Origin: Granulicoccus phenolivorans DSM 17626 = NBRC 107789 = JCM 15570
Lineage (GTDB): Bacteria > Actinomycetota > Actinomycetes > Propionibacteriales > Propionibacteriaceae
Direction: 5' to 3'
Assembly (NCBI RefSeq): GCF_000423085.1
Contig: NZ_AUHH01000009.1
Span: 107,780-171,779, forward strand
DNA: 64,000 nucleotides
Below, one piece after another: positions 49,418 to 58,053 of the stretch. The position numbers were made by a program, and so were the translations under genes. Under the pieces are notes generated by a model. It was given only the letters and a program-made list of their open reading frames with translations. It searched no databases and was not told where the DNA came from. Position 1 is the first letter of the stretch, and every line of letters begins with the position of its first letter.

Positions 49418-49870
49418 TCAGTTCTGATCGAAGTTCCGCAGCTCCAACTCGTGGGACTGGGCGTTCACATTGGCGCGGGTGACGGCGAGCTTGACGTCCT
49501 CGACGGTGCCCTTGCCCTGATCGATCGCGGCCTGAGGGCCCTTGGCCTTCGAGATCGACGTCTTGCCGAGGAAGGCGAGCAGGCCGGCGATCACGAACAG
49601 CACCAGGCCCATGATCAGGAAGCCCAGCGCGATGCCGCCGCTGGCGCCACCGAACAACTGGCCGAACCCGAAGCCCCCGGCCATCCCCCACAGGGCCAGC
49701 CCGCACATGGCGAAGTAGCCGGCCGCGCCGAACATGCCCGCGCCGATCCCGGCCTTCTTCGCCGAGGGGATCAGATCGGCCTTGGCCAGCTCGACCTCGT
49801 CACGAACCAGAACCTTGACGTCCTCGGTGATGAGTTTGATGATCTCGTTCACACTGGCCATCTGAGCCAT
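49418..49870 (-). CDS. Phage-holin-family (DUF1469/Actinobacterial holin-X) membrane protein
   Basis: 150 aa. An N-terminal amphipathic helix ([24 protein letters not shown]) precedes two hydrophobic segments (about 47-75 and 80-104) and a charged tail ending RNFDQN. This is the layout of the holin-X family, common in chromosomes and not tied to phage. AGAGGAG lies before ATG 49870. It is 13 bp ahead of dprE1, so co-transcription with cell-wall genes is likely. Role unknown. Confidence 0.82.
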   Translation of the reverse strand: MAQMASVNEIIKLITEDVKVLVRDEVELAKADLIPSAKKAGIGAGMFGAAGYFAMCGLALWGMAGGFGFGQLFGGASGGIALGFLIMGLVLFVIAGLLAFLGKTSISKAKGPQAAIDQGKGTVEDVKLAVTRANVNAQSHELELRNFDQN

Positions 49871-49895
49871 CGTGGTCTCCTCTTTGCTGCCCTGA

Positions 49896-49937
49896 GCGTC
49901 TGCTGGTGGACTCCGCGCGTCTGCTGGTGGACTTCGC
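49896..49937. repeat. 21-bp direct repeat, two units
   Basis: GCGTCTGCTGGTGGACTCCGC is followed directly by a copy differing at one base. It lies in the 5' leader of the holin-like gene, downstream of a minus-strand TAGGCT -10 box near 49955. Confidence 0.8.
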
Positions 49938-50018
49938 CCATCCGTGCTGAGCCTAGCCAACCGCGCCGGGGACACGCATGCAACCCGGGGGATGGTCACG
50001 ATCAGATTATGGATCCGC

Positions 50019-51338
50019 TCAGTTCGGGGTCTCCCGGCGGCGCGTACGCAACCGGCGCCGCAGCCCGACGGTGGCCAGGCAGGCGGCGATCACCGACCCG
50101 GTGAGCACCGCTGCCTTCGCTTCCTCGATGATCTCGGGATGCCCGACGAACGCGAGCTCGGAGACGAACAGGGACACCGTGAAGCCGACCCCGGCGAGCA
50201 CACTCATCGAGAACAGTTCACTCCAGCGCAGATCGGCGGCCAGTCGGGCTCTGGTCAGCAGCGTGGTCAGCCGGGCGCCGAAGAAGATCCCGATCGGCTT
50301 GCCGAACACCAGGCCGCAGACGATCCCCAGCCCGATCGGAGTGGTGAAGATGAGCTGCAGGGCGGCCGGATTGATCGCGACCCCGGCGGCGGTCAGCGCG
50401 AAGACCGGGACCACGAACCCGGCCGAGATCGGTCGCATGAAGTGCTCCCACCGGTCCACCGGATCGGCCGGATCCGCCTTGTCGGAGCGGGACAGCAGAC
50501 CCAGCGCCACGCCGGCGATCGTGGCATGGACGCCGGACTGGTGCAGGGCCCACCAGGTGAGGATGAACAGCGGGACGTACCACCACCAGCCCTCGATCCG
50601 GCGACGCTGCAACCCCCACCAGATCAGCGCACCGGCGGCGGCGAGGCCGAGCCAGACGAAGTTGAGGTCAGTGGTGAACACCACCGCAATCACCACGATC
50701 GCCCCCAGGTCGTCGACGATCGCCAGGGTCAGCAGGAACGCGCGGAGGCTGGCCGGGAGTCCGGAGCCCACCGCGGCCAGGATCGCGACCGCGAAGGCGA
50801 TGTCGGTGGCCATCGGAATGGCCCAGCCGTGGGTGTTGCCGCCGGGCAGGGCGCTGTTGATGCTCACGTAGATGATCGCCGGGACGATCATCCCGCACAC
50901 CGCGGAGATGATCGGGACCAGCGCCTCCGCCGGCCGGGACAGGGACCCCGACACGAACTCGCGTTTGAGCTCCAGGCCGGAGACGAAGAAGAAGACCGCC
51001 AACAGCCCGTCGGCGGCCCAGTGCTGGATGTCCAGCGGGCCGATCTGGAAGGTACGCACCGCCTCGTACGAACTGCCGCCGAGATTGGCCCACAGCAGCG
51101 CCACCACCGTCGCGGCGAGCATGATCAGGCCGCCGACGGTTTCCTGGCGCAGAATGTCCGGCAGCAGGTAGCGGGTCTCCGGATCCAGCCGGAAGACCTC
51201 GACAACCCTGGCCCGGGAGGTCCGCGGACCGCTTTGCGGCGCGGCTGCGGGAGGCTGGCCGGCGGGGTTGGGGGCGCCGGGGTGCTGGTCCGGACCGGGG
51301 GTTTCCTCCGGGGTGCGCGGGTCGGACGTGTCGTTCAT
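50019..51338 (-). CDS. nhaA: Na+/H+ antiporter NhaA
   Basis: 439 aa with about 11-12 membrane helices. The two functional aspartates are in VDDLGAIVVIAVVF, and the family stretches ADGLLAVFFFVSGLELKREF and MATDIAFAVAILA are present. The N-terminal 40 residues are a charged, Pro-rich cytoplasmic extension. The start Met is placed at 51338, after a GGGAG. It exchanges cytoplasmic sodium for external protons. Confidence 0.93.
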   Translation of the reverse strand: MNDTSDPRTPEETPGPDQHPGAPNPAGQPPAAAPQSGPRTSRARVVEVFRLDPETRYLLPDILRQETVGGLIMLAATVVALLWANLGGSSYEAVRTFQIGPLDIQHWAADGLLAVFFFVSGLELKREFVSGSLSRPAEALVPIISAVCGMIVPAIIYVSINSALPGGNTHGWAIPMATDIAFAVAILAAVGSGLPASLRAFLLTLAIVDDLGAIVVIAVVFTTDLNFVWLGLAAAGALIWWGLQRRRIEGWWWYVPLFILTWWALHQSGVHATIAGVALGLLSRSDKADPADPVDRWEHFMRPISAGFVVPVFALTAAGVAINPAALQLIFTTPIGLGIVCGLVFGKPIGIFFGARLTTLLTRARLAADLRWSELFSMSVLAGVGFTVSLFVSELAFVGHPEIIEEAKAAVLTGSVIAACLATVGLRRRLRTRRRETPN

Positions 51339-51869
51339 TCGGGACTCCCTCAGGGCAGGCAACATTCTTCGCCGACCAGGCTTCCCGGCACACCATCGCG
51401 CCACTGCAGCGCTGCGAGGGTCATGCTAGCCGGTCCGGGCAGGGCCGGGAGACCCTTTTTGCGAAATGTCGCCGAGTGTTCCGGGGTGTCGGATGAGGGT
51501 GGCGGTTGGGGGTCCGCAGCGCTTCCTGCGACAGCTTCCGTGCCGGGTGCCCGTCCCGCGATGCTTCGCGCCATTCAGCGGCGGGCCGCGTCAACTCGCG
51601 GGTGGTGCTGCGGGTGCGGGAGAAGGTGAGCATCGCTGAGTCGTGTGGGGCGACGCTGAGTGAGCGGCGCCGCGTGCGTGGCTGCCCTCGGTGACCTGTG
51701 GCGCTGCGGCGGTACGCGGCTCGGACGACGGCTCCTGCCGCGGCGAGTGACCCTTACCCGGTGGCCGGGGGCTACCCGCGACTCTTGGGCCCATCCAGCG
51801 ATGACATTGAGTTCCTGCACCTGCTGCACCACGTGCGGGATGACCAGAACGGGTGCTTCGTGAAGTTTC
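51339..51869. other. Gene-free region upstream of nhaA, with the array head segment
   Basis: Several short overlapping frames exist but none looks protein-like. A minus-strand TAGCAT -10 box for nhaA is near 51424. From about 51789 to 51869 lies a segment containing CCTGCTGCA. It aligns, at equal spacing to the repeats, with the head segment before the array at 27022. Confidence 0.5.
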
Positions 51870-51989
51870 CCGTCGCGGGAAGCGTTCGGGCGCGGGATTC
51901 CATCGCAGGAAGCAACTGGCCGCCGGATTCCGTCGCGGGAAGAGACAGGACAGGCACTTCCGACGCGCGCAGCCCCGGGACACCGCGAG
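51870..51989. repeat. 30-bp tandem repeat, three clear units plus one decayed (locus 2)
   Basis: Units start at 51870, 51900 and 51930 with CCGTCGCGGGAAG, CCATCGCAGGAAG and CCGTCGCGGGAAG. A fourth (CCGACGCGCGCAG) starts at 51960. The remaining 17 nt of each unit differ. Core and period match locus 1 at 27022. Like locus 1, it lies just past the 3' end of a minus-strand gene. Confidence 0.85.
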
Positions 51990-52019
51990 GCCGGTCACCA
52001 CAGGTGGTGACCGGCCTCG
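51986..52019 (-). terminator. Terminator hairpin of acsA
   Basis: Perfect 15-bp arms CGAGGCCGGTCACCA and TGGTGACCGGCCTCG around a 4-nt loop, 27 bp past the acsA stop. No T tract. Confidence 0.8.
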
Positions 52020-52046
52020 TCCGTCCGCGCCCGGGTGACGCCGGGG

Positions 52047-53972
52047 TCACTTGCGCATGTTGTCCTGGATCAGGGTGACCACGGTGGCGTCGGTCAGCGT
52101 GGTGACGTCACCCAGTTCCCGGTTCTCGGCCAGGTCGCGCAGCAACCGCCGCATGATCTTGCCCGAACGGGTCTTCGGGAGTTCGGGGACCACCATCAGC
52201 TGCCGCGGCCGGGCGATCGGGGAGATCTCCTGGGCGACATGGGTACGCAGGGTCTGGATCACCTCGTCGGCGTCGATCCCGTCGGCGGCCCCGCCGCGCA
52301 GGATCACGAACGCCACGATGGCCTGGCCGGTGGTCTCATCGGCGGCACCCACGACCGCCGACTCGGCCACCCACGGGTGCCCGACCAGCGCCGATTCGAT
52401 CTCGGTGGTCGACAGCCGGTGACCCGACACGTTCATCACGTCGTCGACGCGCCCGAGCAGCCAGATGTCCCCGTCGGCGTCCACCTTGGCGCCGTCGCCG
52501 GCAAAGTACTTGCCCGGGAACCGCGACCAGTAGGTATCGACGTAGCGCTGATCGTCGCCCCACAGCGTACGCAGCATCGCCGGCCACGGCTTGTCGATGA
52601 TCAGGTAGCCGGTGGAATCGTCGGTGAGCTCGTGGCCCTCGTCGTTGACGACCTTGATCGAGGTACCCGGGATCGGCCGCATCGCGGCGCCGGGCTTGCC
52701 GTTCTCGATGCCGGGCAGCGGCGCGATCATGTGCATGCCGGTCTCGGTTTGCCACCAGGTGTCGACCACCGGGCAGTTGTCGTGGCCGATGTTGTGCCGG
52801 TACCACAGGTACGCCTCGGGGTTGATCGGCTCACCGACCGATCCGAGCACCCGCAGCGAGGAGAGGTCGTACTTGGCCGGAACCTGTTCGCCCCACTTCA
52901 TGAAGGTACGGATCGCGGTCGGCGCGCAGTACAGGATGCTCACCTTGTACTTGTCGATCAGCTCCCACCAGCGACCCTGATGCGGCGAATCCGGGGTGCC
53001 CTCGTACATCACCGAGGTGGCCCCGTTGACCAGCGGCGCATAGACCAGGTACGAGTGCCCGGTCACCCAGCCGATGTCCGCGGCGGTCCAGAACACGTCG
53101 GTCTCGGCCTTGAGGTCGAAGCTGGCCCAGTGGGTGAACGACGTGCCGACCAGGTAGCCACCGGTGGTGTGCAGGATGCCCTTGGGCTTGCCGGTGGACC
53201 CGGAGGTGTACATGACGTACAGCGGGTGCTCGGCGGGGAAGACCTCGTACTTGTGCTCGCCGGACTGGCGGCCGACCACGTCGTGCCACCACACGTCGCG
53301 GCCCTCGGCCATCGCGACGTCCTCGCCGGTGCGCTGCACCACGATCGTGCTGCGGACGCCGGGGGTGTGCTCCAGGGCCTTGTCGACCGCGGCCTTCAGC
53401 GGGGCGGGCTTGCCACGGCGGTACTGACCGTCGGCGGTGATGACCACCTGGCAGTCACAGTCGTTGATCCGGGCCGCGAGCGCATCGGCGGAGAAGCCGG
53501 CGAACACGACCACATGCATCGCCCCGAGCCGGGCGCAGGCCAGCATCGCCACCACCGCTTCGGGGATCATCGGCAGGTAGAGCGCCACCCGGTCGCCGGA
53601 CTTCACGCCCAGTTCGGTCAGCGCATTCGCCGCCTTGCAGACCTCCTCGGTCAGCTGGGCATAGGTGATCGTCCGGGTGTCGCCGGGGTCGCCCTCCCAG
53701 TAGAAGGCGACCCGGTCCCCGTTGCCGGCCTCGACATGGCGATCCAGGCAGTTGTACGCCGCGTTCAGGGTGCCGTCGGCGTACCACTTGTAGAAGGGCG
53801 GATTGGACTCATCCAGCGTCTGGGTCGGCGCGGTGGCCCAACTGAGCCGGTTCGCCTGCTCGGTCCAGAACGCCAGCGGATCGGCCTGGGCGCGGTCGTA
53901 CATGTCCTTGGTGAAGTTCGCATTGGCGGCAAGCTCCGCGGGGGGCGGGAATGTCGTCGAGTCGTCAGCCAT
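52047..53972 (-). CDS. acsA: Acetyl-CoA synthetase
   Basis: 641 aa AMP-forming enzyme making acetyl-CoA from acetate. The P-loop-like [11 protein letters not shown], the [10 protein letters not shown] motif and the C-terminal [11 protein letters not shown], whose lysine is the regulatory acetylation site, are all present. Start ATG 53972 has AAGGAG 5 nt upstream; the in-frame GTG at 53978 overlaps that site. No obvious Crp site lies in its promoter. Confidence 0.96.
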   Translation of the reverse strand: MADDSTTFPPPAELAANANFTKDMYDRAQADPLAFWTEQANRLSWATAPTQTLDESNPPFYKWYADGTLNAAYNCLDRHVEAGNGDRVAFYWEGDPGDTRTITYAQLTEEVCKAANALTELGVKSGDRVALYLPMIPEAVVAMLACARLGAMHVVVFAGFSADALAARINDCDCQVVITADGQYRRGKPAPLKAAVDKALEHTPGVRSTIVVQRTGEDVAMAEGRDVWWHDVVGRQSGEHKYEVFPAEHPLYVMYTSGSTGKPKGILHTTGGYLVGTSFTHWASFDLKAETDVFWTAADIGWVTGHSYLVYAPLVNGATSVMYEGTPDSPHQGRWWELIDKYKVSILYCAPTAIRTFMKWGEQVPAKYDLSSLRVLGSVGEPINPEAYLWYRHNIGHDNCPVVDTWWQTETGMHMIAPLPGIENGKPGAAMRPIPGTSIKVVNDEGHELTDDSTGYLIIDKPWPAMLRTLWGDDQRYVDTYWSRFPGKYFAGDGAKVDADGDIWLLGRVDDVMNVSGHRLSTTEIESALVGHPWVAESAVVGAADETTGQAIVAFVILRGGAADGIDADEVIQTLRTHVAQEISPIARPRQLMVVPELPKTRSGKIMRRLLRDLAENRELGDVTTLTDATVVTLIQDNMRK

Positions 53973-54092
53973 GGTCACTCCTTCGTGTCAGCTGCCTGGT
54001 GGGCGTCACTTTATCGGCCGGGTCCCAGCGGTGCGGGAGAAGTGCCCAAGGGATCCCCCCGTCGCAGGCGCTGGCCGGAACCCGGGCGCTTG

Positions 54093-54098
54093 TAGGGT
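54093..54098 (+). promoter_or_regulatory. -10 box heading the five-gene cassette
   Basis: TAGGGT, exactly 7 nt before ATG 54106. The transcript would therefore start on the ATG of the six-codon ORF rather than on the SWIM gene. Confidence 0.6.
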
Positions 54099-54105
54099 GG
54101 CCGGC

Positions 54106-54126
54106 ATGGGGAGCGCTGAACACTGA
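54106..54126 (+). CDS. Leaderless six-codon ORF (MGSAEH)
   Basis: ATG 54106 to TGA 54124-54126, two bases before the GTG start of the SWIM gene. The spacing to the -10 box puts the expected first transcribed base on its ATG. No Shine-Dalgarno sequence serves the SWIM start. Ribosomes may therefore load on this mini-ORF and re-initiate at GTG 54129. Existence and role are predictions. Confidence 0.5.
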   Translation: MGSAEH

Positions 54127-54128
54127 CC

Positions 54129-55439
54129 GTGGCCGAGCGATGGAGCGTCGATCGCGTGCTGGCCGCGGCCCCCGATTCCCAGGTGCAGGTGGACGGGCGG
54201 AAGCTGGCCACGCCGGGGCCGTGGAGCAACCTGGGCAGTTCCGACGCGCTGGTCTGGGGAGAGTGCCGGGGGTCCGGGCGTACGCCGTACCAGGTGATGA
54301 TCGACACCCGGAAGCCGGACTACCGGTGTTCCTGCCCGTCGCGGAAGGTCCCCTGCAAGCATGCGATCGGGCTGCTGGTCCTGTGGGCCCAGGGACAGAT
54401 CTCCGAAACCGGTGAGGTGACCGGGTTCGCCGCCGAGCACGCCCGGCGCCGCACGTCCGCCGAGCCGGCGGCCGCCGCGCCGGCCGAGCGGACCGAGGCC
54501 CAGATGGCGGCGGCAGCCCGGCGGACCCGGCAGCGACTGGAGCGCATCGGGGACGGAATGCTCGAACTCGAACGCTGGCTGGGCGACCAGATCACCGCGG
54601 GCCTGGCCACGCTGACCGATCGCCGGCTCGAACTGGTGGCCGCCCGGATGGTCGACGCCCAGGCGCCCGCGGTGGCGAACCGGCTGCGCGACCTGCCCCA
54701 GCAGATCCTGCCCGGCCCGCAGCGCGAGGAGCGCCTGCTGGAGGAACTCTCCCTGCTGCACCTGCTCGCCGGCGCCTGGCGGGGCCGCGACCGGCTCTCC
54801 GCGGAACTGCGCGCCACCCTGGACGCCCGGGTCGGGCTGACCGTCGACAAGGAATCGGTGCTGGCCACCCCCGGCGTACGCGACCACTGGGTGGTCTTCG
54901 GGCTGCACGATCTGGCCGGGGATCGGATCAACACCCGTCGGGTCTGGATCCGCGGTCAGCACACCGGCCGGTACGCGCTGGTGCTGATCTTCAGCCCCGG
55001 CAATTCCTTCGACACCACGCTGTATCCCGGGCTGGTGTTCGTGGCCGACCTGCACTTCTATCCTGCGCGGCCGGCCCTGCGGGCGCTGATCGGGCAGAGC
55101 TACGACGAGGCGCCCCGGGTGCCGCCGCTGCCGCCGGTCCTGACCGATCTGGCCGGCGCCCGAGCGGGGTATGCCGCGGCCCTGGCGCAGGATCCGTGGC
55201 TGGACCTGTGGCCGGTTGCCGTCCGCGGCCGGATCCTGCGGGCCGAGGACGCCTGGGTGCTGCGCGATCACAGCGGCGCCGGGATCGAACTGCTCGGCGA
55301 GGACGCCGAACTGTGGAGTCTGTACGCCCATACCCTCGGCCGGGAGGCCGGCGTCTCGGGGGAGTGGAGCCCCGACGGGCTGCGTCCGCTGGGCGTCACA
55401 GCAATCCCGGCCGAGGACACCGAGGAGGCGGCGCCGTGA
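54129..55439 (+). CDS. SWIM zinc-finger protein, first gene of the cassette
   Basis: 436 aa. The SWIM motif C-x-C-x6-C-x-H is C67, C69, C76 and H78 (RCSCPSRKVPCKH). The rest is helical, with a low-complexity Ala/Glu/Arg linker near 105-135. SWIM domains bind DNA or proteins and often accompany ATPases. The stop TGA overlaps the next ATG by one base. First of five overlapping genes (54129-61702). Confidence 0.88.
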   Translation: MAERWSVDRVLAAAPDSQVQVDGRKLATPGPWSNLGSSDALVWGECRGSGRTPYQVMIDTRKPDYRCSCPSRKVPCKHAIGLLVLWAQGQISETGEVTGFAAEHARRRTSAEPAAAAPAERTEAQMAAAARRTRQRLERIGDGMLELERWLGDQITAGLATLTDRRLELVAARMVDAQAPAVANRLRDLPQQILPGPQREERLLEELSLLHLLAGAWRGRDRLSAELRATLDARVGLTVDKESVLATPGVRDHWVVFGLHDLAGDRINTRRVWIRGQHTGRYALVLIFSPGNSFDTTLYPGLVFVADLHFYPARPALRALIGQSYDEAPRVPPLPPVLTDLAGARAGYAAALAQDPWLDLWPVAVRGRILRAEDAWVLRDHSGAGIELLGEDAELWSLYAHTLGREAGVSGEWSPDGLRPLGVTAIPAEDTEEAAP

Positions 55440-56953
55440 TGAACCCCGACCGGGTGACCACCTTCGCGGACCTGACCGCGGCAGCGACCGTCGGCCCGGG
55501 CAATCGGCCGGTGGCGCTGGACCGGCTGCCGGCCGAGTTCGGCAGTGCCCCTACCGGTGCCGATCCCGGGCCGGCGCTGCTGGCGGCCGCGGCGGCGTAC
55601 ACGGTGGCCCGACGAGCCACCGGGCACACCCTGCCGGCCAATGAGCTACCGGATCCGCCGCCGGTTGCCGCCGAGACCCGGTCGCTGCCCTCGCCGCGCT
55701 ACCTGGGGGCGTTCCGGCAACTCTTCCGGCAGCGGGCCGGGATCGTGAACGAGTTGCTGGTGGAGGCGCTGTCCCGGCTGGGGGAGCGTGGCTATCGGCT
55801 GCCCCCGGCCCTGCTGCCCGCCCTGCTCGATCGCGCCATCTTCGACCGAACGCTGCGCGAACACCTGGCCCCGGTGCTAGGGGAGGCCGGACATCACCTG
55901 GTCGCGCTGAACCCCGCCTGGGTGCCGGTAACGCCGCCGGAGCAGGCGGCCGATCCCGCGGTGTGGGAGTACGGCACGCCGAGCCAACGGGTGGCGTACC
56001 TCACCGCGCTGCGCAGCCGGGATCCGGGCGCGGCCCGGGACCTGCTGCAGGCCGACTTCGACACGCACGGAACCGAGGAGCGGGCCCGACTGCTCGGGGC
56101 GCTCGCGACCGGGCTCGGCCCCGCCGACGAGGCCTTTCTCGAGTCCGTCCTGGACGGCGGCTCCACGACGGTGGCCGACGTCGCGCGCGAGCTGCTCGCC
56201 GGGCTGCCGGACTCGGCCTTCGTTGGACGGCTACTGGCCCGGGCCCGGGTCGCGATCACCTACACCCCCACCAGCTTCCTGCGGCGACAGCCGGGCTCCG
56301 TGACGATCACCGAAATCACCGCCGACACCGAGGAGGACCGGCAGCGGCTGGCCCGCGACGGGCTGAAACCGGCCCGCGGCTCGGATCCGGCCGGCCAACA
56401 GGTACGCCGACTCCTGGGCTGGATCCCGCCGGCCGCCTGGCCCGCGCTCGGCTACACCGCCACCGATCTGGTCCGCGCCGACTGGGGGGCCGCGATGACC
56501 GGCACCGGGCCGCAGCGGGCCCCGCTGGCCAGGGCCGCCCTGCGCTACCGCGATGCCACCGTGGCCGCCGCACTGCTGGAGGCCGAGGCCCCGACCGAGG
56601 GCCTGGCCGACCTGGTCCCGAGTGCGGTCCTGCTGCGGCGCTGGGACATCCGGCTGGCCGGCTCCCGTCCGACGTCGGTGCTGTCGATGATCCCGAAGCA
56701 GTGGGACGACGAGTTCGCCGTCGGCATGCTGCGCTTTCTGGATCAGCTGGTCCGCGCCCCCAACGGGCGGCACAGCCCGCTGGTGACCCAGCTCGCCCAC
56801 ACCGGGCAGACCCGCTTCCCGATCGGCGAAGCAGCCACCTATGCCGCCGCGCTGCGCCGGATCGCCGCGGTGGACACCCACTCGGCCGCGGTCCTGTTGG
56901 ACACCGCCACCACCCTGGAATTACGTGTTGCCCTGCTCAAGGAGTTGCCATGA
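55439..56953 (+). CDS. DUF5691-family protein, second gene of the cassette
   Basis: 504 aa, start at ATG 55439 (GTG 55436 is the alternative, overlapping the upstream stop). Largely alpha-helical with HEAT-like patterns, e.g. DPGAARDLLQADFDTHGTEERARLLGAL. No catalytic motif seen. Recognised mainly from its association with SWIM and MoxR genes. It may be a scaffold or adaptor. The 3' end overlaps the ATPase gene by 4 nt. Confidence 0.75.
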   Translation: MNPDRVTTFADLTAAATVGPGNRPVALDRLPAEFGSAPTGADPGPALLAAAAAYTVARRATGHTLPANELPDPPPVAAETRSLPSPRYLGAFRQLFRQRAGIVNELLVEALSRLGERGYRLPPALLPALLDRAIFDRTLREHLAPVLGEAGHHLVALNPAWVPVTPPEQAADPAVWEYGTPSQRVAYLTALRSRDPGAARDLLQADFDTHGTEERARLLGALATGLGPADEAFLESVLDGGSTTVADVARELLAGLPDSAFVGRLLARARVAITYTPTSFLRRQPGSVTITEITADTEEDRQRLARDGLKPARGSDPAGQQVRRLLGWIPPAAWPALGYTATDLVRADWGAAMTGTGPQRAPLARAALRYRDATVAAALLEAEAPTEGLADLVPSAVLLRRWDIRLAGSRPTSVLSMIPKQWDDEFAVGMLRFLDQLVRAPNGRHSPLVTQLAHTGQTRFPIGEAATYAAALRRIAAVDTHSAAVLLDTATTLELRVALLKELP

Positions 56954-58053
56954 CCGCCACCTCGTCCGGTACCGATCAGTTGCTGCGCCCGCACGCCGAG
57001 CAGGCGTACGCCACCGAACTGGCCCGACTGGCCACCGTCGACGACCGGCCCCGACCCACGAACTGGAAGCTGTCCCCGTGGGCGGTGGTCACCTATCTGG
57101 TCGGCGGTACGCTGCCCGACGGGTTCGAGGTGAGCACCAAATATGTCGGCAACCGACGCCTGATCGAGGTCGCGGTGGCGACCCTGGCGACCGATCGGGC
57201 GCTGCTGCTGCTGGGCGTGCCGGGCACCGCGAAGTCGTGGGTCTCCGAACATCTGGCCGCCGCGATTTCCGGTGATTCCACGCTGCTGGTGCAGGGCACC
57301 GCGGGTACCCCGGAGGAGGCGGTGCGCTACGGCTGGAACTACGCCCGGCTGCTGGCCGAGGGGCCGTCGACGGCGGCCCTGGTGGCCTCCCCGATCATGA
57401 CCGCGATGGCCGAGGGTCGGATCGCTCGGCTGGAGGAGCTCACCCGGATCCCCTCCGATGTCCAGGACGCGCTGATCACGGTCCTGTCGGAGAAGACTCT
57501 CCCGATCCCGGAACTGAACACCGAGGTACAGGCCGAGCGCGGGTTCAACCTGATCGCGACCGCGAACGACCGGGACCGCGGCGTGAACGAACTGTCCTCG
57601 GCGTTGCGCCGCCGGTTCAACACGGTGGTGCTCCCGCTGCCCGACAGCTACGAGGACGAGGTCCGCATCGTCGCCGGACGGGTGGCCGACCTGGGCCGCT
57701 CGCTGGAACTGCCCCCGGCCGACCGGGCCGCCGATGAGATCCGGCGGGTGGTCACCATCTTCCGGGAACTGCGCAGCGGGGTGACCACCGACGGGCGGAC
57801 CTCGCTGAAGTCACCCTCGGGCACGCTGTCCACCGCCGAGGCGATCTCGGTGATCACCAACGGGATCGCGCTGGCCACCCACTTCGGGGACGGCACCCTG
57901 CGCGCCGCCGATGTCGCCGCCGGCATCGTCGGCTCGGTGGTCAAGGACCCGGTCGCCGATCAGGTGGTCTGGAAGGAATATCTGGAGGCCGTGGTGCGGC
58001 AGCGGCCGGACTGGAAGGACTTCTATCGCGCCTCCCGCGAGGTCTCCGGGTGA
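56950..58053 (+). CDS. MoxR-type AAA+ ATPase, third gene of the cassette
   Basis: 367 aa. Walker A is GVPGTAKS (89-96) with K95. The Walker B position reads IARLEELTR (E162, E163), without the usual first Asp. Sensor 1 is N206 in IATANDRD, and the arginine finger is within ALRRRFN (220-224). MoxR ATPases act as chaperones that remodel or load VWA-domain partners, as with RavA-ViaA. A VWA gene ends this operon, so that partnership is expected. Confidence 0.9.
   Translation: MTATSSGTDQLLRPHAEQAYATELARLATVDDRPRPTNWKLSPWAVVTYLVGGTLPDGFEVSTKYVGNRRLIEVAVATLATDRALLLLGVPGTAKSWVSEHLAAAISGDSTLLVQGTAGTPEEAVRYGWNYARLLAEGPSTAALVASPIMTAMAEGRIARLEELTRIPSDVQDALITVLSEKTLPIPELNTEVQAERGFNLIATANDRDRGVNELSSALRRRFNTVVLPLPDSYEDEVRIVAGRVADLGRSLELPPADRAADEIRRVVTIFRELRSGVTTDGRTSLKSPSGTLSTAEAISVITNGIALATHFGDGTLRAADVAAGIVGSVVKDPVADQVVWKEYLEAVVRQRPDWKDFYRASREVSG

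Noticed and set aside
49418..49870. Holin-family gene as a sign of a prophage
   Set aside because: No phage genes surround it. This membrane family is common in actinobacterial chromosomes.
51339..51869. Small genes in the gap upstream of nhaA
   Set aside because: All frames are short, overlap one another, lack ribosome sites and show no domain.
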